Assembly: GCF_018127785.1 (NCBI RefSeq)
Contig: NZ_CP072389.1
Span: 434,001 to 498,000, forward strand
Length of the DNA stretch: 64,000 nt
Direction of reading: 5' to 3'
Source of the DNA: Prevotella scopos JCM 17725
GTDB lineage: Bacteria; Bacteroidota; Bacteroidia; Bacteroidales; Bacteroidaceae
Positions 26,208 through 35,714 of this stretch are shown one piece after another. The translations under genes and the position numbers were made by a program. Each line of letters begins with the position of its first letter. Position 1 is the stretch's first letter. Below the pieces are notes generated by a model. The model was given only the letters and a program-made list of their open reading frames with translations. It did no database searches and had not been told where the DNA came from.

Positions 26208-27002
26208 TCAAGCGTTCTTGATAACTCCGAAATGAATGAAGGCATTGCGTATTCCATCATCATCTACACTCGTTGTTACATAATCAGCTACGGTCTTTAC
26301 TCCTTCAAAAGCATTTCCCATTGCTACACCAATGCCCGCTGTTTGAAGAATTGATATATCGTTTCCACCATCTCCGAATGCAATACATTCATCTAATCCG
26401 ATTCCCAGATGCTTAGCTAGCTGACGTAATGCTGTACCTTTATCTGCACCTTGTACGGTGATATCGGTAAAACTTGGATGCCATCGTGCTGAAATACAAT
26501 GCGGCATTGAAGGGCATATCTCCTCCTCTGCTGCCACACTAAAAAATGGTGTAAGCTGAAGGACGGGTTGGCTAAGTAATGGTTCTACTAGTTTGTTAAT
26601 ATCGATATTGTTAACGCCCAAGTCATGAACGAAGATTTCATCAAAGATCGGTTTGTGGTTATGGAGTGCAACGTCGTCTTTCCCACAAACTAAAACGGCA
26701 TAATCGCGACGGCTGGCATCTTCAATCATTGCTTGTACTTCATTTTCAGGGATAGGCATCAAAGTGATGTCTTCATCGTTAATAAAGGTGCGAGCACCAT
26801 TAAAGGTGATATACCCATCAATGAGATGACGGATGGCATCTATATTATTGATTATAGCTACAGGACGTCCCGTGGAGATGAATATCTTCACTCCTCGTTC
26901 TTTTATTTGTTCAATAGTCTTTATTGTAGATGCAGGAATTTTGTGAGTCTGAAATGAGACTAAGGTTCCATCTATATCAAAGAATGCAGCTTTAATTGCC
27001 AT
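26208..27002 (-). CDS. Cof-type HAD phosphatase
   Basis: 264 residues. Motif I is FFDIDGTLVSF, motif II ISTGRP, motif III ADKGTAL with the lysine, and motif IV FGDGGNDISIL, the standard set of the YidA/Cof group with a C2 cap domain between. These enzymes dephosphorylate sugar phosphates, flavin or other small phosphates; the substrate cannot be assigned. It overlaps the possible upstream start of the CDF gene by one codon, so both are likely one transcript. A TACCTTTG box lies at 27030-27023 on this strand. Confidence 0.9.
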   Translation of the reverse strand: MAIKAAFFDIDGTLVSFQTHKIPASTIKTIEQIKERGVKIFISTGRPVAIINNIDAIRHLIDGYITFNGARTFINDEDITLMPIPENEVQAMIEDASRRDYAVLVCGKDDVALHNHKPIFDEIFVHDLGVNNIDINKLVEPLLSQPVLQLTPFFSVAAEEEICPSMPHCISARWHPSFTDITVQGADKGTALRQLAKHLGIGLDECIAFGDGGNDISILQTAGIGVAMGNAFEGVKTVADYVTTSVDDDGIRNAFIHFGVIKNA

Positions 27003-27124
27003 AATGAATCTCTTTTTGTGTACAAAGGTACAAAATTATCTTGTAATGTTGTTAAATTATGGTTGTCCAGTCAGTCTAAATAAATAAAATACTACTCTGT
27101 AGGGTTCGTTACTTATTTTTATTG

Positions 27125-27132
27125 TATCTTTG
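27125..27132 (+). promoter_or_regulatory. trmB promoter box with almost no leader
   Basis: TATCTTTG ends five bases before ATG 27138, so the transcript would start at or next to the start codon. Confidence 0.65.
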
Positions 27133-27137
27133 CACTC

Positions 27138-27935
27138 ATGAGTAAAGGTAAGTTACAGAAATTTGCAGAGATGGAGACGTTTAAAAACGTCTTTCAGTAT
27201 CCTTATAGTGTCGTAAGCACCGTTCCTTTTGAGATGAGGGGGTATTGGCATGAACAATATTTCCATAATGATAACCCTATTGTGCTGGAGTTGGGTTGTG
27301 GTAAGGGTGAATATACTGTTGGACTTGCGCGTGTTTACCCAGATATCAATTTTATTGGTGTTGACATCAAAGGTGCTCGCATCTATACGGGTGCAAAGCA
27401 AGCCTTAGAAGAAGGATTAGAAAATGTTGCTTTTTTGCGTACTAGTATAGAGATTATTGACCGCTTCTTCAGTGAGAATGAGGTGCAAGAGATATGGCTA
27501 ACCTTCTCTGATCCACAGATGAAGAATGCACACAAGCGGTTGACTTCTACATTCTTTATGAATCGTTACCGCCATTTTTTGATAGATGGGGGTATTGTAC
27601 ATCTTAAAACAGATTCTAATTTCCTTTTTACATACACTACTTATATGGTGAATGTGAACAAGCTACCTGTACTCTTCCGTACGGAAGACCTTTATGGTAA
27701 CGAGTTAGGAGAGGGTAGTGGTTCCGAGACGCTGATGGATGAGAAGACACGTGAGATTCTGGGTATTCATACTTATTATGAAAATCAATGGATTGAGCGT
27801 GGATTGAATATTAAATACATGAAGTTTCTGTTACCTAGAGAGGGTGGATTGATAGAACCAGATATTGAAATTGAACTTGATGACTATCGCTCTTTTAAGC
27901 GTACAAAACGTAGTGGGTTGACAACGAGTAAGTAG
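27138..27935 (+). CDS. trmB: tRNA (guanine-N7-)-methyltransferase
   Basis: 265 residues. [14 protein letters not shown] is the SAM-binding motif I, followed by [12 protein letters not shown] and the family hallmark [16 protein letters not shown], in which P is normally followed by WPKxxHxKRR; here the motif is divergent but clear. TrmB makes m7G46 in tRNA. It starts divergently from the HAD gene, and its terminator is shared with the converging response-regulator gene. Confidence 0.93.
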   Translation: MSKGKLQKFAEMETFKNVFQYPYSVVSTVPFEMRGYWHEQYFHNDNPIVLELGCGKGEYTVGLARVYPDINFIGVDIKGARIYTGAKQALEEGLENVAFLRTSIEIIDRFFSENEVQEIWLTFSDPQMKNAHKRLTSTFFMNRYRHFLIDGGIVHLKTDSNFLFTYTTYMVNVNKLPVLFRTEDLYGNELGEGSGSETLMDEKTREILGIHTYYENQWIERGLNIKYMKFLLPREGGLIEPDIEIELDDYRSFKRTKRSGLTTSK

Positions 27936-27957
27936 GACGAAAAGCTAAAGCATAGAA

Positions 27958-28006
27958 AAAGACACTAACTTCTATTTCGTTGAAAGATATAGAAATTAGT
28001 GTCTTT
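27958..28006. terminator. Bidirectional terminator between trmB and the LytTR regulator
   Basis: AAAGACACTAACTTCTAT (27958-27975) pairs with ATAGAAATTAGTGTCTTT (27989-28006) with one mismatch. It is preceded by A and followed by T runs, so it can serve both convergent genes. Confidence 0.85.
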
Positions 28007-28032
28007 AATTTTTTTGTGACTTCTAAATATTC

Positions 28033-28743
28033 TTATAACGTATGACCATCAAGATAATCTTGAAGGGTAGCCTTGTAACTATCTGATATTGGGAGGATAG
28101 CATCACCGATGACAATACGGAAACGGTCAATTCCATCAATCTTCTTCATGTGTACGATGTAAGAGCGATGCGTACGCATAAATTCAGGTTTTGGAAGTGA
28201 TTCCTCTATCTTCTTCATATTCATTAAACTCATGATAGGCTTATGATCGTTAGCAAGATAGATCTTAACATAGTCCTTTAATCCTTCGATATAAAGAATA
28301 TCATCAAACATGATTTTCACCAGTTTGTATTCACTCTTTACAAAGATAAAACGATCGTTAGATGTGTTCTCTAGCTGACGTGTACTTTGAAACCAATCTA
28401 AAGCTCTGTTCGCACTAGCTAAAAAATCATCGTAGCTGATAGGCTTCATAAGGTAGTCAATAGCATTTGCCTTGTAGCCATCAATAGCATACTGACTGAA
28501 TGCGGTTGTGAAAATAATCTTAGTTTCCTTAGGTAGAATCCTAGCAAACTCGAGTCCGCTCAGTTCTGGCATCTGAATATCTAAGAATATGAGGTCAACC
28601 CTATTCTCACGGATGGCTTTTACGCCTTCGACAGCACTATTAAAAACACCGATTAGATTCAGGAAAAGTGTTTTTTTAGCATAACTTGCAAGCAAGTCCG
28701 CTGCTAAAGGTTCGTCGTCAATGATTATACAGTTTAGTGTCAT
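28033..28743 (-). CDS. LytTR-family response regulator
   Basis: 236 residues. The receiver domain has the acidic pair IIDDEP at 7-12, phospho-acceptor Asp in LIFLDIQMP, and the conserved Lys in YLMKPIS. The C-terminal LytTR DNA-binding domain contains YIEGLKDYVKIYL and RTHRSYIVHMKKI. Its start overlaps the end of the sensor kinase gene by 26 bases, so they are co-translated partners. Targets are unknown; no matching operator was identified. Confidence 0.93.
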   Translation of the reverse strand: MTLNCIIIDDEPLAADLLASYAKKTLFLNLIGVFNSAVEGVKAIRENRVDLIFLDIQMPELSGLEFARILPKETKIIFTTAFSQYAIDGYKANAIDYLMKPISYDDFLASANRALDWFQSTRQLENTSNDRFIFVKSEYKLVKIMFDDILYIEGLKDYVKIYLANDHKPIMSLMNMKKIEESLPKPEFMRTHRSYIVHMKKIDGIDRFRIVIGDAILPISDSYKATLQDYLDGHTL

Positions 28744-29791
28744 AAATGATTATTTTTGTTGAATATATGTTTTTGTTACTATCAAATCCTTTTTCCCATT
28801 TGTATTTACCAGGATAAGCGAGTTCTAGACGGCGTTCTACTTGTTTGAGACCGATGCCATGTCCGTTCCTTTCTGTCTCTCCCTTAGGATAATTACTGTT
28901 CTCAATGGAGAAGATGATTCTCTCATTGTTAGCTTCTAACTTTATGTGAATAAAGTTCTTTTGCTCCGGACTAATGCCATGTTTGAATGCATTTTCCAGC
29001 AAGGAGATGAATATCATAGGAGCAACATGTATATTGCAATTATCTGGGATATCACATTCGCGCTTGATTTCCACATTCTCAGGAATGCGTATCATCATCA
29101 ACTCTACATAATTGTGCAGGAATTCTACCTCCTCTTTTAGACATACATATGGCTGCTGATTGTCATAAAGAATATGGCGTAACATCTTTGAAAGGTCTAT
29201 AATTGCTTTTTGCGCCTTTTCCGTATCAAATGCAGTGAGCGCATAGATGTTATTCATCGTGTTCAGAAGGAAGTGTGGATTTACCTGTTGACGTAAGTTG
29301 ACTAGCTCAGCTTTTGTCATGGCTGTTTCTGCCTCACGTCTTTCTTTCTCTGCCTTTGCCCATCGCTGTGCCATAAGAATAGATGTTGCAACACCAGCAC
29401 ATAGACTAAGATTAAAGATGTTTCGGATGATGAAAAATACGTGTGGGTAAACTTCTTCTTCCTTAATAGATACTTGATAAGGATAAGTTATCAGGCTTTG
29501 CTCACCCGATGTGTAGTATAACCATTCGTGTTGCAAAACTGATAAGAAAACAATGAGTATGGTGTTAATAACCCAAAACTCCTTCTTACTGCCCTTCAAT
29601 AACATTGGTGCAAGTACAAAGTAGTTTATATATGCAACCGCCATCATTGAAAGTGGTACGATATAAAAAGACAAATCGTTCTGCCATGTTGTATGTCCAT
29701 GGGGAGCATACAAAATGGGAATGAGGAAAAGCGGAATCCAGATGACTATCTGGTTCCAAAATGTTTTGGATATGTCTGTTTGTTTCCTCAT
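28718..29791 (-). CDS. LytS-type sensor histidine kinase
   Basis: 357 residues. Four hydrophobic helices in the first 140 residues (including IWIPLFLIPIL and FWVINTILIVFLSVL) form the sensor. A short coiled region is followed by the His_kinase domain, with the phospho-acceptor His in NPHFLLNTMNNIYAL, and by an ATPase domain with ENAFKHG and GHGIGLKQVERRL. It pairs with the overlapping LytTR regulator. The signal sensed is not evident. Confidence 0.92.
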   Translation of the reverse strand: MRKQTDISKTFWNQIVIWIPLFLIPILYAPHGHTTWQNDLSFYIVPLSMMAVAYINYFVLAPMLLKGSKKEFWVINTILIVFLSVLQHEWLYYTSGEQSLITYPYQVSIKEEEVYPHVFFIIRNIFNLSLCAGVATSILMAQRWAKAEKERREAETAMTKAELVNLRQQVNPHFLLNTMNNIYALTAFDTEKAQKAIIDLSKMLRHILYDNQQPYVCLKEEVEFLHNYVELMMIRIPENVEIKRECDIPDNCNIHVAPMIFISLLENAFKHGISPEQKNFIHIKLEANNERIIFSIENSNYPKGETERNGHGIGLKQVERRLELAYPGKYKWEKGFDSNKNIYSTKIIIYDTKLYNH

Positions 29792-29953
29792 TAATTACTT
29801 TTGTTTGTCTATATAACGTATATCTGCAAACAAAGGTAATAAAACTTTTTGTAAAATAAAATGTATTGACTGATTATGTGGTTTTTTTTTACATTATCCA
29901 ATAATAATCTATATACAAAAGCGGGTTAATTAACTTATTTTTCATAAAAGCAT

Positions 29954-30008
29954 AACCCTAAATGACACTGAAAAGGCATTTTACCTTGTTTTTAATGCCG
30001 TTTAGGGT
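29954..30008. repeat. Imperfect dyad downstream of riboflavin synthase
   Basis: ACCCTAAA and TTTAGGGT at the outer ends, and AAGGCATT/AATGCC inside, make an imperfect stem around ACCTTG. It lies 35 bases after the riboflavin synthase stop and could act as its terminator. The remainder of the gap to the kinase gene holds nothing else recognisable. Confidence 0.5.
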
Positions 30009-30042
30009 AATTTGTTTTGATGACAATAAATATTTACAAAAC

Positions 30043-30648
30043 CTATTGCGTAAGACTATTTAATCGGGCAATGTATTTGCCTAGTATATCAAACTCAAGA
30101 TTTACAATAGTACCAACATTAATGTCAGCAAAATTGGTATTCTCTCGTGTGTAAGGAATAATTGCTACTTTAAAGCTATTATCTGTTGGTTCGCACACGG
30201 TTAGAGATACGCCGTTGATAGTAACTGAACCTTTGTCAACGGTAAAGTAACCACGTTGCGCCATCTCACGATTGTTTGGATACTCAAATGTGAAATAGGT
30301 ACTTCCATCAGCATCCTCCATGTTGACACACTTTGCTGTTTGGTCAACATGACCTTGTACGATGTGTCCATCTAGTCTGCCGTTCATAATCATTGAACGT
30401 TCAACATTCACACGATCACCAACTTTGAGTAAACCTAAGTTTGAACGTTCAAGGGTTTCTTTCATAGCTGTGACGGTATAGCTGTCTTCTTGGAAACGAA
30501 CTACTGTTAGGCATACGCCATTGTGTGCAATACTCTGATCAATCTTTAATTCCTTTGTGAATGAACAACGAAATGTGAAATGAATATTTTCCTGTTCGTG
30601 TTCAATCCCTATAAGGGTTGCCATCTCTTCTACAATTCCTGAGAACAT
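30043..30648 (-). CDS. ribE: Riboflavin synthase alpha subunit
   Basis: 201 residues made of the two homologous lumazine-binding repeats. The first has MFSGIVEE at the start, HNGVCLTV and GHIVQGHVD; the second has NGVSLTV and IPYTRENTN. It dismutates two 6,7-dimethyl-8-ribityllumazine molecules to riboflavin. A Shine-Dalgarno-like AGGAG lies about 8 bases before the ATG. No TAnnTTTG box is seen in the 135 bases between the gene and the upstream terminator at 30784-30815, so expression may depend on read-through from the structured RNA that precedes it. Confidence 0.95.
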   Translation of the reverse strand: MFSGIVEEMATLIGIEHEQENIHFTFRCSFTKELKIDQSIAHNGVCLTVVRFQEDSYTVTAMKETLERSNLGLLKVGDRVNVERSMIMNGRLDGHIVQGHVDQTAKCVNMEDADGSTYFTFEYPNNREMAQRGYFTVDKGSVTINGVSLTVCEPTDNSFKVAIIPYTRENTNFADINVGTIVNLEFDILGKYIARLNSLTQ

Positions 30649-30783
30649 TGCTAATCTCCTTTTATTATCCTCTTTTAAGAAAGTCTGGAGGTCTGTATAA
30701 GCGTGGATAGGTAATCTTTATAACTTCACAGGCTTCTTATTGGAGGTTAAGTTTTACATATTATCTATATACTTGAATAATTG

Positions 30784-30815
30784 AAAAAGGTGGGGTACCA
30801 GTTTGGAACCCCACC
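30784..30815 (-). terminator. Strong intrinsic terminator ending the structured RNA
   Basis: GGTGGGGT and ACCCCACC (30815-30808 with 30796-30789) form a G+C-rich 8-bp stem with an 11-base loop, followed by TTTTT on the minus strand. Confidence 0.9.
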
Positions 30816-31052
30816 TCAATCCCTCTTCTTTTAAGAAATGGGAAATAGAAAAGTCGTATCGACGATGTGATGAAAAGTCCGAGTATCAATGATAAGAGAG
30901 CTCCTCGTCTTTGTAATCCACTGACCTTGCGGCTTAGTCGCTAAAGTGCGATTTATGTGGCCCGCCATTAACAAAAGAAGTCATCTCGGGTTTTCTAATT
31001 TATTTGATGACTATCCCGATCGAATCGATACGACTAAATCTGTATCCTTTCT
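30784..31052 (-). ncRNA. Structured RNA upstream of ribE: candidate leader or free small RNA
   Basis: Read on the minus strand, a promoter at 31089-31058 is followed by about 270 bases with no convincing frame, closing with an intrinsic terminator. A long-range stem is clear: AGTCGTATCGA (31035-31025) pairs exactly with TCGATACGACT (30863-30853). Inside, AGTCATC pairs with GATGACT, TCGC with GCGA, and CCAC with GTGG. The arrangement promoter, structured RNA, terminator, gene on the same strand resembles a riboswitch leader. FMN riboswitch motifs (such as GGCGGU … GACGGU … GGAGAGGA) were not found. It may equally be an independent RNA, possibly a 6S-like one; I cannot assign it to a known class. 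Confidence 0.6.
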
Positions 31053-31057
31053 GTATG

Positions 31058-31089
31058 CAAAGTTAGTATAAAGATTTTTATCTCCCAAA
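31058..31089 (-). promoter_or_regulatory. Promoter of the structured RNA
   Basis: On the minus strand TTTG (31089-31086), 20 bases, then TAACTTTG (31065-31058): a textbook Bacteroidetes promoter. Confidence 0.8.
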
Positions 31090-31346
31090 TATTTTATACT
31101 TAAAAGTTAGTGCTGTATTGAAAACACAGCCTATAGCAATTTGTCTGTATAATCTACTTATAGGGTTTAATAAACTTCTTTTACTCTTCTTGTTTAACGG
31201 TTAAAGCTTGTCCATATTGTAGTGCTCAAGAGCATCGTTGGTGCTGAAAATAACTACCTTATGACTTCTTGAGAACGTAATATACTACTTATCGTTAGTC
31301 AGAAGTTTTACTAATTCACATATATTCAGGCTCAAGTACTCCTCCT

Positions 31347-32711
31347 TTATAGGAGTGCATCTTGGAGAATTTCACTCAATGTTGGATGAATGTGAATGAT
31401 ATCACGTATTTTATAAAGCTTTGCATCACAGTTCATCAAATCTGCTACTTCTTGAATTAAATCGGCAGAATGCGCACCATAGCAGTGTGCACCAAGTAAA
31501 GAACCATCTTCAGCTATCAAAACCTTTATCATTCCTTCTGTCTCTTCCATGCTTAAGGCCTTACCATTAGAGCGATAGAATCCTTTTCGTGTAGTGTACT
31601 TAATACCTTCGGCTTTGCATAAGTCTTCTGTCTTACCCACGCATGCTGCTTCAGGATACGTAAAGATAGCAGATGGCATGATGTCAAGACGAATGTTATC
31701 TTGCTTTCCAAGGATATGATTGATTGCATGGAAGCCTTGGAACGTTGCAGCATGAGCTAACATCTGACGTGCATTGACATCACCGATAGCATAAACACCC
31801 TTAACGTTGGTTTCCATGTTGTCATTGACAACAATACCCTTTGGATTTGTTTCTACATCTGTTTTATCAAGACCGATATTATCATAGTTAGCTTGTCTTC
31901 CTGTAGCTATTAATACAAGGTCAGTTTCAACTTTTTCTTCTTTGCCTTTTTTGTCGAAAACAACTATAGTAGCTGCTTGCTCACCTTCTAAAGGTGATAT
32001 GACTTGTTTAACAGCACTCTGCATATAGAAAGTAACACCTCTTTTTTCTAGTGTCTTTCTTAAGCGTTTAGCGATATCACTATCAATAGGTGGCAGACAT
32101 TCCTTCATAAACTCAATAACTGTCACTTCGCAACCGAAAGCAGAGAAAGCAGAAGCAAACTCCATTCCGATAACTCCTGCACCAATGATTGTGAGTCGTT
32201 GAGGAACCTTAGAGATAGAAAGAAGTTCAGTAGATGTGACAATATTTGGTTCTGTGTCAGGCTGATTTAGGAAGTCTTCTTCACTCATGAATGGAGGCAT
32301 CTTCGAGCGGGAACCTGTTGCGATAATGATATTGTCTGCCTCTATCTGTTCACCATTTACTTCGACTACATGATTAGAAACAAAGTGTGCATCACCATTA
32401 ATGAATTCTATGCCTGGCTGACTAAGTAGCGAACTTACGCCCTCTCTGAGTTGACTGATGACTCCTTCCTTTCTCTCCATAACCTTTGTAAAGTCGAGTG
32501 GGGGAGTTGTGTCATAGAGAGTGGAAGCCGTAAGCCGTAGTTCTGCGTCATGCGCAAGGCACTTGGTTGGGATACAACCTGCATTTAGACAGGTTCCACC
32601 TGGTTTTGCCTTTTCAACAATGACTACATCCAAACCATTTTGGGCAGCATAGGAAGCGGTTCGGTAACCACCAGGTCCCGAACCGATTATTAATAGATTT
32701 GTTTTTTTCAT
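31347..32711 (-). CDS. lpdA: Dihydrolipoyl dehydrogenase (L-protein)
   Basis: 454-residue FAD flavoenzyme. GSGPGGYRTA at the N-terminus binds FAD, GGTCLNAGCIPTKC carries the redox-active cysteine pair, IIGAGVIGMEFAS binds NAD, and the C-terminal HIHPTLSE supplies the active-site His. It reoxidises the lipoyl arm of GcvH. It is the last gene of the glycine cleavage operon, 45 bases after gcvPB, which makes the glycine system its main partner; it may also serve 2-oxoacid dehydrogenases. The 250 bases beyond its stop hold no gene. Confidence 0.96.
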   Translation of the reverse strand: MKKTNLLIIGSGPGGYRTASYAAQNGLDVVIVEKAKPGGTCLNAGCIPTKCLAHDAELRLTASTLYDTTPPLDFTKVMERKEGVISQLREGVSSLLSQPGIEFINGDAHFVSNHVVEVNGEQIEADNIIIATGSRSKMPPFMSEEDFLNQPDTEPNIVTSTELLSISKVPQRLTIIGAGVIGMEFASAFSAFGCEVTVIEFMKECLPPIDSDIAKRLRKTLEKRGVTFYMQSAVKQVISPLEGEQAATIVVFDKKGKEEKVETDLVLIATGRQANYDNIGLDKTDVETNPKGIVVNDNMETNVKGVYAIGDVNARQMLAHAATFQGFHAINHILGKQDNIRLDIMPSAIFTYPEAACVGKTEDLCKAEGIKYTTRKGFYRSNGKALSMEETEGMIKVLIAEDGSLLGAHCYGAHSADLIQEVADLMNCDAKLYKIRDIIHIHPTLSEILQDALL

Positions 32712-32756
32712 ATTCTAGCTCTGTTATAGAGTTACAATGTTCTTTCTACAGAATTG

Positions 32757-34247
32757 TTATGCATTCTCCTGCGTGTCATTGACAAGTTGTCGATAAGTAA
32801 GGATTGGATGCTTCGCAGCCAGAACATCATCTACACGACCAATCGGTGTGTTATATGGTGCACCCTTAACAAGATCAGGATTTTCGATAGCTTCTTTTGC
32901 AATGATATGCATCACCTCAATGAATCCATCAATGGTATCCTTACTTTCTGTTTCTGTTGGCTCAATCATCATAGCCTCATGGAACAAGAGTGGGAAGTAA
33001 ATTGTTGGAGCATGGTAGCCATAATCGAGTAATCGCTTAGCTACATCCATCGTTGTCACTCCTGTACTCTTATCCTTTAAACCATCAAATACAAACTCAT
33101 GCTTGCAAAGCGTGTCAATAGGTAGTTCATACGCATCTTTCAGACATTCTTTGATGTAATTAGCATTCAATGTAGCAAAAGGTCCAACCTCCTTGATGTG
33201 CTTCTTACCAAGTGTGAGGATATAAGTATAAGCTCTTAGGATTACGAGGAAGTTACCAAGATATCCACTAATACGTATATTTGAACTAGAGAATTCTTCT
33301 GTACAATCAGGATTGTCAACAACAAATCCATCCTTTGCCTTTCTTACATGAGGTTTTGGTAAGAATGGAATCAGTTTTTCACAAACACCAACAGGACCTG
33401 CACCAGGACCGCCACCACCATGAGGTGTAGAGAATGTCTTGTGAAGATTGAGGTGAATGACGTCAAAGCCCATGTCTCCTGGGCGAGCTGCACCTAACAG
33501 AGGGTTAAGGTTGGCACCATCATAATATAACAGACCACCACAACTATGTATCAGTTTTGCAATCTCTGGTATGTCTTTTTCGAAAAGTCCCAATGTGTTA
33601 GGGTTTGTCATCATCATACCAGCAATGTCGTCACCCAATAATGGTTTCAAGTCGTTGACATCAACGAGACCGTCAGCTGTACTCTTTACTTCCACGATCT
33701 CCAAACCACATACAGCAGCTGATGCAGGGTTTGTACCATGCGCAGAATCAGGTACGATAATCTTTGTACGCTTTGTGTCACCACGCTGTTGATGATATGA
33801 TGAGATAATCATCAATCCAGTAAGTTCACCATGTGCACCAGCATAAGGATTGAGGGTTACTTCTGACATACCCGTGATAGACGCAAGTGCGCGTTGAATA
33901 TTGTATTCAACTTCCAATGCTCCTTGAACAGTGTCAATTGGCTGTTGAGGGTGAAGCGCTGTAAATGCAGGCATTGACGCAATCTCTTCATTGATAACAG
34001 GGTTGTACTTCATTGTACATGAGCCCAATGGATAGAATCCGTTATCAACACCAAAGTTATTTTCACTATGGTTGGTATAATGACGTACAACCGTCAATTC
34101 ATCGCATTCAGGTAACTCTGCATCTTTCTCACGCTTACAAGTGTCGGGAAGAGGATGATGTCCAAAAGGGTTTTCTGGCAGACTGTAAGCACGTCTTCCT
34201 GGATGAGATAATTCAAATATCAGATTGCCATATAGTTTATTGTTCAT
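32757..34247 (-). CDS. gcvPB: Glycine dehydrogenase (decarboxylating) subunit 2
   Basis: 496 residues, the C-terminal half of the P-protein as a separate subunit. The PLP lysine lies in [18 protein letters not shown], and PFGHHPLP and GSCTMKYNP near the start are family blocks. With GcvPA it decarboxylates glycine and passes aminomethyl to GcvH. The split arrangement is usual in Bacteroidetes. It follows gcvPA by 31 bases. Confidence 0.97.
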   Translation of the reverse strand: MNNKLYGNLIFELSHPGRRAYSLPENPFGHHPLPDTCKREKDAELPECDELTVVRHYTNHSENNFGVDNGFYPLGSCTMKYNPVINEEIASMPAFTALHPQQPIDTVQGALEVEYNIQRALASITGMSEVTLNPYAGAHGELTGLMIISSYHQQRGDTKRTKIIVPDSAHGTNPASAAVCGLEIVEVKSTADGLVDVNDLKPLLGDDIAGMMMTNPNTLGLFEKDIPEIAKLIHSCGGLLYYDGANLNPLLGAARPGDMGFDVIHLNLHKTFSTPHGGGGPGAGPVGVCEKLIPFLPKPHVRKAKDGFVVDNPDCTEEFSSSNIRISGYLGNFLVILRAYTYILTLGKKHIKEVGPFATLNANYIKECLKDAYELPIDTLCKHEFVFDGLKDKSTGVTTMDVAKRLLDYGYHAPTIYFPLLFHEAMMIEPTETESKDTIDGFIEVMHIIAKEAIENPDLVKGAPYNTPIGRVDDVLAAKHPILTYRQLVNDTQENA

Positions 34248-34278
34248 TGTTGTTTAGATTTAGAAAGACTTTGTGTGA

Positions 34279-35589
34279 CTATAATAATCCGACGAGTGTA
34301 TCAATCTCCTCTTTTGTGCGTTTCTCTGTAACGGCGATAAGGAGTTTGTCATCATCAACCTTGATACCTGGAAGAATACCCTTCTTGATGGCCTTATCGA
34401 AGAAGGCATCGCGGTCTTCTAATTGAACAAGGAATTCATTAAAGAAAGGTTGGTTATATACAAGTTTAACTTTACCTGTGGCAACCAGTTGCTCGCAAAG
34501 ATAATGTGCACCATCATAACCAATCTGAGCAGCTTCTTTTATACCTTCCTTTCCCATTATGCTCATATAGATTGTAGCATAAAGTGCCATCAAGCTTTGA
34601 TTAGAACAGATGTTTGATGTTGCTTTCTGACGACGAATATGCTGTTCGCGTGCTTGAAGTGTTAATGCAAATACACGTTGTCCACGACTGTCAACCGTCT
34701 TACCTACGATACGTCCCGGGAGTTTACGTATTAGTTTTTCAGTAGAACACATATATCCAGCGTATGGTCCACCAAATGCCATCGGTAATCCGAGACTCTG
34801 AATATCACCTACAGTAATATCAGCCCCCCATTCTCCTGGTGTCTTTAGCAATGCGAGGTCAGCAGCTACACTGTTAATAATAAACATTGCTTTTTCGTTA
34901 TGACAAATATCAGCAAAACCTGTGAAGTCTTCGATAATGCCATAGCAGTTAGGTTGTTGTACGATAACACCTGCTACGCCACCTGCTTTCATTAAGTTCT
35001 GTAAGTCACTATGTGATGTTACACCATCAACAGCCTTAATTGCTTTTAGTTTGATACCATGGAAGTGTGCGTAAGTCTTTAATACGCCAATGATATTTTT
35101 ACACAAAGTCTCAGAATATAAGACGGTATCTGCCTTCTTTGCATTATCAAATGCTACCATCATTGCTTCAGCAGTAGCAGTTGCACCTTCATACATAGAA
35201 GCATTGGCAATGTCCATACCTGTAAGTTCAGCCATCATACTTTGGAACTCAAAGATATAATGGAGTGTACCCTGAGAAATCTCTGCTTGATAAGGTGTAT
35301 AGGATGTCAGAAACTCTGAACGACTGAGAAGATTTGGGATAACGCTTGGTGCATAGTGGTCATAAACTCCGCCACCAGCAAAGCATGTTAACGTACAATT
35401 CTTTTTACCAAGTTTATCAAAGAATGCGCATATTTCCAATTCGCTCATAGTTTCAGGAATCTCGTAATCTCCCTTAAAACGGATGCTTTCAGGAACTTCT
35501 GTATAAAGATCGTCAAGGTTCTTTATACCAATACGTTCAAGCATCTGTTGGATATCCTCATTTGTGTGAGGCAAAAACTTATGAATCAT
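34279..35589 (-). CDS. gcvPA: Glycine dehydrogenase (decarboxylating) subunit 1
   Basis: 436 residues, the N-terminal half of the split P-protein. It has the family start HKFLPHTNEDIQQMLE, FAGGGVYDHYAPSV, SEFLTSYTPYQAEISQG and ASMYEGATATAEA. It forms the heterodimer with GcvPB and has no PLP lysine of its own. A large hairpin sits in the 125-base gap between gcvH and this gene. Confidence 0.97.
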   Translation of the reverse strand: MIHKFLPHTNEDIQQMLERIGIKNLDDLYTEVPESIRFKGDYEIPETMSELEICAFFDKLGKKNCTLTCFAGGGVYDHYAPSVIPNLLSRSEFLTSYTPYQAEISQGTLHYIFEFQSMMAELTGMDIANASMYEGATATAEAMMVAFDNAKKADTVLYSETLCKNIIGVLKTYAHFHGIKLKAIKAVDGVTSHSDLQNLMKAGGVAGVIVQQPNCYGIIEDFTGFADICHNEKAMFIINSVAADLALLKTPGEWGADITVGDIQSLGLPMAFGGPYAGYMCSTEKLIRKLPGRIVGKTVDSRGQRVFALTLQAREQHIRRQKATSNICSNQSLMALYATIYMSIMGKEGIKEAAQIGYDGAHYLCEQLVATGKVKLVYNQPFFNEFLVQLEDRDAFFDKAIKKGILPGIKVDDDKLLIAVTEKRTKEEIDTLVGLL

Positions 35590-35630
35590 TTGTTTAGGAT
35601 AGTTTAGGTTAGTAGTAGATTGATATATTC

Positions 35631-35707
35631 ACAAACAAGCGTTTATAAATGATGATAGGCTTTTATCATCACCTATTAGCATTTATAAACGCCTACATAA
35701 TGTTTGT
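35631..35707 (-). repeat. Large hairpin between gcvH and gcvPA
   Basis: GCGTTTATAAAT (35639-35650) pairs exactly with ATTTATAAACGC (35681-35692). Outside it ACAAACA (35631-35637) pairs with TGTTTGT (35701-35707), and inside ATAGG (35654-35658) pairs with CCTAT (35672-35676); GATGATA/TATCATC is an alternative inner stem. It is not followed by a T run on the minus strand, so it is more likely an RNA processing, stability or attenuation element within the operon than a terminator. Confidence 0.75.
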
Positions 35708-35714
35708 TATAAGT

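Noticed and set aside
30649..31089. FMN riboswitch upstream of riboflavin synthase
   Set aside because: The conserved FMN-binding segments are not present in either strand; only the general layout (structured RNA plus terminator) fits.
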